Origin: JBMTVN01 sp046047235
Lineage (GTDB): Bacteria; Verrucomicrobiota; Verrucomicrobiia; Limisphaerales; JAHDYP01
Assembly (NCBI GenBank): GCA_046047235.1
Contig: JBJOII010000045.1
Span: 1 to 39,659 of the forward strand
DNA: 39,659 bases
Direction of reading: 5' to 3'
The notes below the pieces were generated by a model. That model was not told where the DNA came from, did not search any database, and saw only the letters and a program-made list of their open reading frames with translations. The translations under genes and the position numbers were made by a program. How positions within the stretch are numbered: the first letter of the stretch is position 1; every line of letters starts with the position of its first letter. Shown piece after piece: positions 17,001 through 23,971 of the stretch.

Positions 17001-17853
17001 TTTCACCGGTGCCGACGAATTTGATGGGTTTGCCGGTGACCGTTTTCAAGCTGAGGGCGGCGCCGCCCCGGGCGTCACCGTCGAGTTTGGTGAGGACCGA
17101 GCCGGTGATCTGGAGGGCCTGGTCGAAATGGGTGGCGACGTTGACCGCTTCCTGGCCAGTGGCGGAGTCGAGGACGAGGAGGATCTCCTGGGGTTTGACG
17201 AAATCGCGCAGGCGGACCAGTTCCTGGACGAGGGGTTCGTCGATCTGGAGGCGGCCGGCGGTATCAAAGATCAGCGTGTTGCGGAGCGTCGCTTTGGCGT
17301 GGTCGAGGGCTTCACGGGCGATCTTGAGGACGTCTTTTTCGCCATGACGCGCAAAGACGGGGATGTCCAGCTTCTTGCCCAGAGTTTCGAGCTGGTTCAT
17401 GGCGGCGGGGCGGTAGACGTCAGCGGCCACGAGGAGGGGTTGTCGACCCTGTTTAAGGAGGAGGCGGGCGAGTTTGGCGGAGGAGGTTGTTTTTCCCGAG
17501 CCATGGAGGCCCACGAGCATGAGGCAGGCAGGATTTCCTTTAATTTCTATGCCGGCGTTGGCGGAGCCGAGGAGACCGACCATTTCATCATGAATGATTT
17601 TGATGATCTGCTGGCCGGGCTGAATACTCCGGACTACTTCTGCCCCAAGGCTTTGGGTCTTGACGCGTTCGATGAAGTCGCGGGCGACCTTAAAATTGAC
17701 ATCGGCTTCGAGGAGAGCCATGCGGACCTCCCGAAGTGCTTCAGCCACATTGGTTTCCGAGATCTTTCCCAGGCCCCGCAGGTTGCGGAAGGCTTGTTGG
17801 AGTTTACCGGACAACGTATCGAACATGGGGGCAAGGTAGGAGGATGGTTTTGA
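14044..17853 (+). CDS. comEC: ComEC/Rec2 DNA-uptake channel; frame lacks a stop at its natural end
   Basis: The first 811 or so residues (to about base 16475) are a ComEC protein, the inner-membrane channel for single-stranded DNA in natural transformation. They show N-terminal membrane helices, a DUF4131-like soluble domain, the Competence domain (TMHVFAISGLHISLV about residue 260) with many helices, and a C-terminal metallo-beta-lactamase-like domain from about residue 558. In that domain the metal motif reads H614-G-D616-A-G618-H619; most ComEC proteins have Asp where Gly618 is. The frame then continues without a stop to 17853 as the exact antisense of ffh, so the last ~460 residues are very probably not real. 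A one-base shift between about 16432 and 16477 would meet TGA at 16478-16480, five bases before the ffh stop. Treat 14044-16480 as the functional gene. Confidence 0.8.
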   Translation: MRYPFIGVLLPYVFGVLLGASVEVPLGLLFVATWVLVMAWWLWLFWPGGGGWRNERAASWVLIAALVAAGWLNIRRHTEVVSLRDVRLWPGGEAVLAVVEARLAGVPELRAVEDEAGTQWRTRVVLDLERIRVGGREVAVRGRALATYPGQLGPGYGQGARVRVYGVLKEPPGAAAPGLFDQRSYGLRKGITHLLVTDEPGDWRLVSGGVGEGFLAWAARTLAKGLPEEDPATRLRWAMLLGWRGVMTEELREPFLHSGTMHVFAISGLHISLVSIILTSVLRLLRVPRARVGAVVLPALWCYVSLTGWQASAVRASVMMSVVVAGWALRRPSDLLNSLAGAAFLLLVWDPRQLGDAGFQLSFGVVLSLAILVPGFSAWGAKRLEPEPWLPPEYYSSRWEKARDLAYKGWTSCSVSAAAWMGSAPLVAWYFHVLTPVSLVLNLWVVPLAGVVVLAGLCSLAAGAWWDWGTECFNASGWLAMRLMLWASQRGEELPGAWWPVARPPVSLVLGYYGVLLWVFLRASGVSQAWNRVWLGTSLGLVAFGLATALWDRSRGMEVVVLPVRGGDCVWVDLPGTAGDVLLDSGDARAAEWVVGPYLRAQGLSEVPVLVLSHGDAGHVGGVPALLADFGVRELWMSPFEARSRVYRDVVSGLVDAGVEIRRLERGLSLGPWRVLHPVAGDPFTRADDQALVLLLEWEGFRVLFCSDLGRQGQLRLLEREPGLRADVLVAGLPGEEGEFLIDGFLDAVSPRAVVVSCGGLGREGIVPRENHLRLERRGAPVLWTREAGAVRLRVRGGRLEVEGMDGRRLSLTALAAEELTGAAHAGHHALKLAHLLHHLLHLAEPVQKSVEFGDGGAATGCNAAAAAGVQDLRSGAFLKGHRADHALHPFELLLTLAEVRLFHGFTSSGQEADDVFQRAQFLHLPQLLKKVVERELASAHLLFQLLRLVEIDRLGRLFHQADDVAHAEDARGHSLGVEGFEVLELFTGADEFDGFAGDRFQAEGGAAPGVTVEFGEDRAGDLEGLVEMGGDVDRFLASGGVEDEEDLLGFDEIAQADQFLDEGFVDLEAAGGIKDQRVAERRFGVVEGFTGDLEDVFFAMTRKDGDVQLLAQSFELVHGGGAVDVSGHEEGLSTLFKEEAGEFGGGGCFSRAMEAHEHEAGRISFNFYAGVGGAEETDHFIMNDFDDLLAGLNTPDYFCPKALGLDAFDEVAGDLKIDIGFEESHADLPKCFSHIGFRDLSQAPQVAEGLLEFTGQRIEHGGKVGGWF
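16486..17826 (-). CDS. ffh: Signal recognition particle GTPase Ffh
   Basis: A 446-residue Ffh, the protein subunit of the signal recognition particle, which binds signal peptides of nascent membrane proteins and docks with FtsY. N domain about 1-95; G domain with the P-loop GLHGSGKTT at 106-114 (usually GLQGSGKTT), DTAGRL at 188-193 and TKLD at 246-249; then GDARGGAALS and the GTGEKLEDFEPFHPERMASRILGMGD joint. The C-terminal M domain (about 325-446) is rich in methionine (QMQQMMKKMGKFQRMMSRMG), as expected for binding signal peptides and 4.5S RNA. No 4.5S RNA gene is visible here. Length and motifs are normal. The gene is convergent with comEC, whose frame runs across its whole length, and divergent from topB with a 97-base gap. 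Confidence 0.97.
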   Translation of the reverse strand: MFDTLSGKLQQAFRNLRGLGKISETNVAEALREVRMALLEADVNFKVARDFIERVKTQSLGAEVVRSIQPGQQIIKIIHDEMVGLLGSANAGIEIKGNPACLMLVGLHGSGKTTSSAKLARLLLKQGRQPLLVAADVYRPAAMNQLETLGKKLDIPVFARHGEKDVLKIAREALDHAKATLRNTLIFDTAGRLQIDEPLVQELVRLRDFVKPQEILLVLDSATGQEAVNVATHFDQALQITGSVLTKLDGDARGGAALSLKTVTGKPIKFVGTGEKLEDFEPFHPERMASRILGMGDVVSLVEKAAEAVDLDQAQKLEEKMRRGQFTLDDFLEQLRQMKKLGPLENIVSLLPGAGEAMKQADLSKSEKEFKRMEGMICSMTLKERATPQILNASRRRRIAAGSGTTVTELNTLLNRFGQMQQMMKKMGKFQRMMSRMGGAGKFLRR

Positions 17854-17923
17854 ACATCAAGCAGCAAAAGAACACTTGCACGTCTTTGGAGGCACTTGGT
17901 AAAGCCTGCCCCCTGTTTTCACT

Positions 17924-20743
17924 ATGGCCAAGGCTCTGATCATTGCTGAGAAGCCCTCGGTGGCCGGGGATATCTCCCGGGCGCTGGGTGGTTTCAAACG
18001 CCAGGACGACTTTTACGAAAGCGAGGAATATGTCGTGGCGTCAGCCGTCGGCCATTTGCTCGAACTCCAGGTTCCCGAGAAGTATGAGGTGAAGCGGGGC
18101 AAATGGACGTTCGCGCATTTGCCCGTAATTCCACCCCACTTTGAGCTCAAGCCCATCGAGAAGAACGAGAACAAGCTCAAGGTCCTCAAGCGGCTGATCC
18201 AGCGGAAGGACATCGATACCCTGATCAATGCCTGCGACGCCGGGCGTGAGGGCGAGCTGATCTTCCGGAACATCGTCAAGCACACCCGCAGCCCCAAGCC
18301 GGTCCAGCGGCTCTGGCTGCAGTCCATGACCCCTACGGCGATCCGCGAGGGTTTTACCCGGTTGCGGAACGACGAGGACATGCGCCCGCTGGCTCACGCG
18401 GCTGAGTGCCGCTCTGAGGCGGACTGGCTGGTAGGGATTAACGGGACGCGGGCCATGACCGCGTTCAATTCCAAGACGGGCGGGTTTCACCTGACGACGG
18501 TGGGGCGGGTGCAGACGCCGACGCTGGCGATTGTGGTGGAGCGAGAGGAACGCATCAAGGGCTTCAAGGTGCGTGACTACTGGGAGGTGCACGGGACATT
18601 TGCTGCCTCGGCGGGGTCCTATACCGGGCGATGGTTCGACGAGAATTTTTCGAAGGTAAAGAACGGAGATCCTGACCAACGGGCTGAGCGGGTATGGGAT
18701 CGTGAGCGGGCTGAGTCGATTCGCCAGAAGTGCGAGGGCAAGCCGGGTGTGGTGACCGAGGAGAGCAAGCCCACGACCCAGTCGCCGCCGTTGCTGTATG
18801 ATTTGACGAGTTTGCAGCGGGAGGCGAACGGGAGGTTTGGCCTTTCGGCCCAGCGGACGCTGCAACTGGCGCAGGCCTTGTATGAGAAGCACAAGGTCAT
18901 CACTTATCCGCGAACGGACTCGCGGGCGCTGCCCGAGGACTACCCGGCGACGGTGAAGCAGACCCTGGGGATGCTTTCGGAGGCGGTGGCCTACGCGCCG
19001 TTTGCTGAACGGATCCAGGCGGAGGGCTGGGTGCGCCCGAACAAACGGGTCTTCAACAACGCCAAGGTCTCGGATCACTTTGCCATTATTCCCACCACGC
19101 AAAGACCGAAGGCGTTGGCCGATATGGAACAGAAGCTCTACGACATGATCGTGAAGCGGTTCCTCGCGGTGTTTCATCCCGCCGCGGAGTTTCTCGTGAC
19201 GACGCGGATCACGCGTGTCGAGGGCGAGCCTTTCAAGACCGAGGGCAAGGTGATGGTCGAGCCGGGTTGGTTGGCGGTCTATGGCAAGGAGGCTCAGGAT
19301 CCGGACAGCCCGAGCCTGGTGGCGGTGACGTCTGGTGAGGAAGTGCTGACTGAGGGGGTGGAGATTCGCGATTTTCAGACCAAGCCCCCGCCGCGGTATA
19401 CCGAGGCGACCCTGCTGACCATGATGGAAGGCGCGGGCAAGCTGGTGGACGACGAGGAACTGCGGGCGGCGATGAGCGAGAAGGGGCTGGGCACGCCGGC
19501 CACGCGCGCATCGATTATCGAAGGTCTGCTTTACGAGAAGTACCTCTTGCGACAGGGACGCGAGTTGCAGCCGACGGCGAAGGCCTTTTCATTGATGGCC
19601 TTGCTGAGGGGGTTGGAAGTGCCGCAACTGACGTCGCCTGAGCTGACGGGGCAATGGGAGTTCAAGCTGCGGCAGATTGAACGCGGGCAGCTTGAGCACA
19701 CGGATTTCATGGGCGAGATCAAGTCCATGACCGAGACGATCGTGGAGAAGGCCAAGGGGTATGACCACGATACGATCCCGGGAGATTTTGGTGAACTGCA
19801 GTCGCCGTGCCCGAAGTGCGGGTCGAAGATCAAAGAGACCTACAAGAAATATCAGTGCATTGGTGAGGCCTGTGATTTCTCGTTGTGGAAGATTGTGGCC
19901 GGCCGACAGTTTGAGCCGGACGAGATTGAGGAGCTGTTGCAGAAGAAGCAGGTGGGTCCGTTGCAGGGGTTCCGCAGCAAGATGGGGCGTACTTTCAACG
20001 CAGTGATCAAACTGACGGAGGACTATCGTCCGGAGTTCGATTTTGGTCAGGACAAGTCCGGCGAGGGTGGTGGGGAGAATGGTGAGAGTGCTGCGCCGGA
20101 CTTCTCGGGGATGGAGCCGGTGACGGCCTGCCCGAAATGCGGGTCCAATGTGTTCGAGAGCGGCAATTTCTACATGTGCGAGAAGTCCGCCGGCAAACCG
20201 CGCCAGTGCGATTTCAGGTGTGGACGCATTATCTTGCAGCAGCCCATCGAGAAGGCTCAATTCCTCAAGCTGGTGACCGAGAAGAAGACGGATCTGCTCA
20301 CGAAGTTCATTTCCAAGCGCGGACGGCCCTTCTCGGCCTATCTGGTGCTGGATGCCGACAAGAAGGTCAGTTTTGAGTTTGAACCCCGCAAGCGGGAGCC
20401 CAAGAAAGCTGCGGCCAAGGACGCTGAACCCAAACCGAAGCTGGATTTCTCCGGACAAGAATCCCTCGGCCAATGCCCGCTCTGCAAGGGACGGATCTTC
20501 CAGAGCGAGACGGATTATCTCTGCGAGAACTCGCAGCAGGAGAAGCGGGCCTGCAAGTTCAAGGCAGGGAAGGTCATCCTGAACCAGCCGGTGGATCAGG
20601 AACAACTCAAGAGCCTCCTGACGCAAGGCAAGACCGCCCTCCTCGAAGGGTTCATCTCGCGTCATGGTCGTCCCTTCAAGGCTTGGCTAGTGCTGCAGGA
20701 CAAAGGCAAGGTCGGGTTCGAATTTCCCGAGAAGGAATCATGA
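17924..20743 (+). CDS. topB: DNA topoisomerase III with three C-terminal zinc-type repeats
   Basis: A 939-residue type IA topoisomerase that passes single strands to relax or decatenate DNA. The Toprim part has AEKPSVA (8-14) and DAGREGE (105-111). The active-site tyrosine is Tyr328 in ITYPRTDSR, the same number as in E. coli topoisomerase III, which supports topB rather than topA. After the core, three repeats of about 100 residues start at about 628, 735 and 849. Each opens with CPKCG or CPLC, followed by a C-x(n)-C pair and a 'GF(R/I)SxxGRxFxAxLxL' ending. E. coli TopB is about 650 residues, so this tail is an extension, probably for DNA or partner binding. The downstream DUF2007 gene overlaps the stop by four bases. 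Confidence 0.92.
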   Translation: MAKALIIAEKPSVAGDISRALGGFKRQDDFYESEEYVVASAVGHLLELQVPEKYEVKRGKWTFAHLPVIPPHFELKPIEKNENKLKVLKRLIQRKDIDTLINACDAGREGELIFRNIVKHTRSPKPVQRLWLQSMTPTAIREGFTRLRNDEDMRPLAHAAECRSEADWLVGINGTRAMTAFNSKTGGFHLTTVGRVQTPTLAIVVEREERIKGFKVRDYWEVHGTFAASAGSYTGRWFDENFSKVKNGDPDQRAERVWDRERAESIRQKCEGKPGVVTEESKPTTQSPPLLYDLTSLQREANGRFGLSAQRTLQLAQALYEKHKVITYPRTDSRALPEDYPATVKQTLGMLSEAVAYAPFAERIQAEGWVRPNKRVFNNAKVSDHFAIIPTTQRPKALADMEQKLYDMIVKRFLAVFHPAAEFLVTTRITRVEGEPFKTEGKVMVEPGWLAVYGKEAQDPDSPSLVAVTSGEEVLTEGVEIRDFQTKPPPRYTEATLLTMMEGAGKLVDDEELRAAMSEKGLGTPATRASIIEGLLYEKYLLRQGRELQPTAKAFSLMALLRGLEVPQLTSPELTGQWEFKLRQIERGQLEHTDFMGEIKSMTETIVEKAKGYDHDTIPGDFGELQSPCPKCGSKIKETYKKYQCIGEACDFSLWKIVAGRQFEPDEIEELLQKKQVGPLQGFRSKMGRTFNAVIKLTEDYRPEFDFGQDKSGEGGGENGESAAPDFSGMEPVTACPKCGSNVFESGNFYMCEKSAGKPRQCDFRCGRIILQQPIEKAQFLKLVTEKKTDLLTKFISKRGRPFSAYLVLDADKKVSFEFEPRKREPKKAAAKDAEPKPKLDFSGQESLGQCPLCKGRIFQSETDYLCENSQQEKRACKFKAGKVILNQPVDQEQLKSLLTQGKTALLEGFISRHGRPFKAWLVLQDKGKVGFEFPEKES

Positions 20744-21051
20744 TCCTCCTGCGCTCATCGCAAGAACCCGGGCTGCTCGAAAGGCTGAAAAGTGAACTGG
20801 AAGCCACAGGGATCCAGTGTGAGATGCGCAATATCTTCACGTCGGGTCTTTCCCCGGAGGTGCCAATCACCGATACCACCCCGGAGCTCTGGCTGGTAAA
20901 GGACGAGCAACTGGAGGAAGCCCGACGCGTCCTGAACGAACTTCGGTCTGATCCTCCTGCGGAGGGGCCACCTTGGACATGTCCGCAGTGTGAGGAAGTC
21001 CTCGAGCCGCAATTTACCTCGTGCTGGAAGTGCGGAGCGTTGCGTCCGTAA
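20740..21051 (+). CDS. DUF2007 protein with C-terminal zinc ribbon
   Basis: A 103-residue protein, too small to be noticed from its longer open frame. Residues 2-70 match the DUF2007 pattern ('putative signal transducing protein': EPGLLERLKSELEATGIQC ... ELWLVKDEQLEEARRVLNEL), a PII-like small fold of unknown role. The C-terminus adds a zinc ribbon with C81/C84 and C95/C98 (CPQC ... CWKC). The ATG overlaps the topB stop in ATGA, with GAGAAGGAA just upstream as a possible ribosome site, so it is translated together with topoisomerase III. A regulatory or accessory role for TopB is only an inference from this coupling. Confidence 0.8.
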   Translation: MILLRSSQEPGLLERLKSELEATGIQCEMRNIFTSGLSPEVPITDTTPELWLVKDEQLEEARRVLNELRSDPPAEGPPWTCPQCEEVLEPQFTSCWKCGALRP

Positions 21052-21208
21052 AGGTGCTCAAGCACTACGCCATGGCAAGTCGGATGAGCAGCAGCGCAGC
21101 CCTAGCTGCGGGGGGTGGTTGTTGTGGTCAAGGCAAGTGCCTGCACACCGGCCTCAGACCATGTGGCATGCGCAAGGCTGGTGCGATTTTCCCAGACCAG
21201 AACATGGG

Positions 21209-23680
21209 TCACTCAAATGTCACGATGGAGAGTGAACAGGGGGGGAGTATCAAGTGAGTGCGGCCCTGATTGATTCCGTGAGTCCACATGTGGTGCTGAG
21301 GCTGAATCCGGGCTGGATGGGTTGCGGAGTTTGCGCCGTCGAGCGGGCCGGCAAGCACCTCAAGGCTGGCCGCGGCTCTCTCGGGTTTGAACCGGCTGAG
21401 TTCGAGATCCAGCTCCACATCCTGATCACTCAATGAAACCAGCTGGACCACCAGCTTCGAGCCGTCTTCGCTCAATTTGGCCGATACATCCAGATCACTG
21501 ACGGGGCTTGACCACGTCGTTGCGAGCAGATGGGGCTGGTAGTGCTGCGACAACATCCGGGTCACGTAGCCTGGGGGCTGCAGCCAGGTTTGACTGGGGT
21601 TGAGGAATAGCAGGCCCTGGTTCCATCCATTGTCATTCTGCCCGTCCGGCTGGAGACAGTTGGCTGAGGTCACAATTGGAATGCGGCCATCGCGTTCGAT
21701 GGTTTGGATGGCGATGGCGTTGGCGAGTGCGCGGCGCTGGGTTGGATTGTTGGCGTTGAGCTCAAACACAACCACACGGTGGCGGGCTCCCTCAGCAATT
21801 GTCGCAAGCGCATCGACAAATGAAATCGCGCCCTGCAGAGATCCTGTGGGCCGGGGCCCGTCAGTCCAGACGTGGACATCAAACCAGACCTCCCGGTCAC
21901 GCTCGCGGGCGAGTTGGAGGATCTTACGGTGCGCGTCGAGGTTGGCGATGCGCGAGGCGGCTCCGGTGACATGGTCCGGATCGGTGACCGGTTCCTCATA
22001 GGCGAAGTCTCCCACCACAAGGATCACGTCCGGGTCCCTGGACCAGATGGCTTCGGCCATCGGTTTGAATTTCTGCCAGTAGGCATCGTCCACGCGTTCC
22101 TCATTGCCGAGTTGGAGGTAGGGCAACCGATAGGGCGCGGGATGTCCGTCGGCGGCCCTGCGTGCACCCCAGGTGGTGTTGGTGGATCCGGTGGCATAGT
22201 CCATGAAGTCGGCCATGTCCCCGGGGGTCTCGCCCATATGGACATCAGGGATGCCCAGAAAGCCAGCGGCTTCGCATAGGTTCAGGAAATCAAAGATACC
22301 CCAGCCGTTGGAGGACTGGGGATACCACCAGCCCTTGTAGGGCGGACGGGCATGACGCGGCCCGATCATGTTCTTCCACCGGTAGCCTGCGGCATTGGCC
22401 ATGCATCCACCCTGGCGCAGGACGGTGACGCCTTGAGCGATCAGGCCTTGAGCGACGTCTTTACGGGTTGGAAGATTGCTGAAACGTCCCCAGCTTCCGG
22501 GCTGTAGGTGCGCATAGCCGAGCGTGATGGAACCGGGTTGATGCAGCCTGACTGCAAACCGGCCGTTCGTATCCGAGGTGGAGGGGGAAAGCTGGAATGG
22601 CAGCGCTGTCCATTCAGGGCTAACCGATTGGAGCTCTGCGCTCGCGTAGGTGATTGTGCCATCAGCATTCTCGAGAGCTACCGAGAAGGGTGTCGGTCTG
22701 GCGGATCTTACCCACAGTTCCCCTTCGTAGGGCTGGTTGGCGACCCAGTTCATGCCCCAGTGGTTGAGTCCGGAATTCTCCACTCCGGCACTGCCTTGGC
22801 CGGAGACCAGCGTGATTGACTGGTTTTGTGAGCCAGAGAGAGGCTGGTCGGTCTCCAGCTCGAAGGTGGCCTGAACATCGCCGCTGATGACTGCACGCCA
22901 GGCTGAGCTTACCGCGGGTTCTTGCCGTGGCTCCATTTCAAATGGCAGACGGAGGCACACTTGTCCTTCCTCGACGCATAGGTTGCGGAATTCTGCCGAG
23001 CGTTGCCATGTGCGCAGTCCCATTGAACCCGCGGGTAACGGGTGTTGTTCGTCGGTGAAGTCGAGAACGAGCTGATGCGACACGTAAACCTCAACGCGTG
23101 GCCCTGTGCGGTGCACCGACAAAGGTATCCACTTGCCGGTCGGCACGACGCAATCCACCTCGCTCAGTGGTTCCCAGTTGTTGCGATGCCGGCCCAGCAC
23201 CAGGCGTCCGGCCGTATCCAGGCTGACTTCATAACCGGTGAAGGAATCCGCACCGGGACGTGGATCCTGCACGCTGAGAATCAGTCCCGCGTTGCCACCA
23301 GCCTGCGCATCGAACCTGACTTCAACCCGGGTGACTCCGTCGCGGTAGGGAGGTCTGGAGGCGAGGATCTTGTGTCCGGATCCGGCCGTGCCGATCAGTG
23401 TGCCGTCCGACAAATTCCATTGACCGTCGATGACGGTGAACCCCTGGATCCGGGGTGGCGGTGGCGGTTCCTCAAAGCTCTCGCCAAAGATCATCTGACT
23501 GTCGATGCCACCATAGACTTCGTGATTCACATCTTCAATGCAGGCGCCGGTGAGATAGGGGGATATCCGATGCAGAATCTGGTCGGCATGGACTGTGAGT
23601 GTGGTGGCTTCTGCGGCGTGCGGATTGGGAGTGAGTAGGCACGCCTGCATCAGGCAAAGCACGAGAGGGACGCGGATCAT
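21209..23680 (-). CDS. Secreted GH51-like alpha-L-arabinofuranosidase with inserted sugar-binding domain
   Basis: An 823-residue exported glycoside hydrolase. The start at 23680 gives a signal peptide (IRVPLVLCLMQACLLTPNPHAAEA); the frame extends 38 codons upstream without conserved features. N-terminal GH51-type strand (ISPYLTGACIEDVNHEVYGGI), then a laminin-G/DUF1080-like insert at about 75-235, a CBM-like beta domain, and the TIM barrel from about 400. The acid/base candidate is Glu527 in GNE and the nucleophile candidate Glu640 in VVVFELNANN, both in the positions expected for clan GH-A. The C-terminal beta domain ends the protein. It should cleave terminal arabinofuranose from plant or algal glycans, but the divergent sequence means another pentose linkage is possible. 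It shares its upstream region with a divergent hydrolase. Confidence 0.82.
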   Translation of the reverse strand: MIRVPLVLCLMQACLLTPNPHAAEATTLTVHADQILHRISPYLTGACIEDVNHEVYGGIDSQMIFGESFEEPPPPPRIQGFTVIDGQWNLSDGTLIGTAGSGHKILASRPPYRDGVTRVEVRFDAQAGGNAGLILSVQDPRPGADSFTGYEVSLDTAGRLVLGRHRNNWEPLSEVDCVVPTGKWIPLSVHRTGPRVEVYVSHQLVLDFTDEQHPLPAGSMGLRTWQRSAEFRNLCVEEGQVCLRLPFEMEPRQEPAVSSAWRAVISGDVQATFELETDQPLSGSQNQSITLVSGQGSAGVENSGLNHWGMNWVANQPYEGELWVRSARPTPFSVALENADGTITYASAELQSVSPEWTALPFQLSPSTSDTNGRFAVRLHQPGSITLGYAHLQPGSWGRFSNLPTRKDVAQGLIAQGVTVLRQGGCMANAAGYRWKNMIGPRHARPPYKGWWYPQSSNGWGIFDFLNLCEAAGFLGIPDVHMGETPGDMADFMDYATGSTNTTWGARRAADGHPAPYRLPYLQLGNEERVDDAYWQKFKPMAEAIWSRDPDVILVVGDFAYEEPVTDPDHVTGAASRIANLDAHRKILQLARERDREVWFDVHVWTDGPRPTGSLQGAISFVDALATIAEGARHRVVVFELNANNPTQRRALANAIAIQTIERDGRIPIVTSANCLQPDGQNDNGWNQGLLFLNPSQTWLQPPGYVTRMLSQHYQPHLLATTWSSPVSDLDVSAKLSEDGSKLVVQLVSLSDQDVELDLELSRFKPERAAASLEVLAGPLDGANSATHPARIQPQHHMWTHGINQGRTHLILPPCSLSIVTFE

Positions 23681-23828
23681 GATGTGACAGATGCGATAGA
23701 CCAGTAGAGGCCGCTTGTCACGCTCGCGAGGGATTGGATCCGGGCCAGGGCAACCGTAAAAGACGCATCTCGTGCGACTGTGGCTTCCGAGCAATCACGT
23801 TGTCTGCCCCGTTCTGTGTCGGAACGAG

Positions 23829-23842
23829 GAACGCATGCGTTC
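23829..23842. promoter_or_regulatory. Perfect 14-bp palindrome, candidate operator
   Basis: GAACGCATGCGTTC is a perfect palindrome between the two divergent glycoside hydrolase genes, 149 bases upstream of the minus-strand start and 130 bases upstream of the plus-strand start. Symmetric 14-16 bp sites of this kind are typical of dimeric repressors such as LacI or GntR family members. No such regulator is encoded beside it, so this is a candidate only. Confidence 0.4.
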
Positions 23843-23872
23843 TTGATCGTGGGTAGGGAACCGGTCCCGCAG

Positions 23873-23912
23873 CGTACGGATTATGGGGACACGTGTCCCA
23901 ATAATCCGTACG
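23873..23912. promoter_or_regulatory. 40-bp near-perfect palindrome
   Basis: Arms CGTACGGATTAT and ATAATCCGTACG flank a centre GGGACACGTGTCCC; only one base pair of the 40-bp palindrome is mismatched (G at 23885 against A at 23900). It lies 60 bases before the start of the plus-strand hydrolase. It could be an operator for the divergent pair or a REP-like mobile palindrome of the type linked to IS200-like transposases; no such transposase is in the window. No U-run follows, so it is not a typical terminator. Confidence 0.5.
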
Positions 23913-23971
23913 GACTTGAGCGGTATTTGCGGTCTGGTCTTTGCCGTGTGTTGTGTCAGGTTGTTTGAATC

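Noticed and set aside
18041..19177. 378-residue open frame antisense to topB
   Set aside because: Arg/Leu/His-rich shadow; topB on the other strand has all catalytic motifs.
21021..21257. 78-residue open frame between the DUF2007 and GH51-like genes
   Set aside because: Overlaps both neighbours out of frame and shows no family feature; the 157-base gap otherwise has only weak five-base stems.
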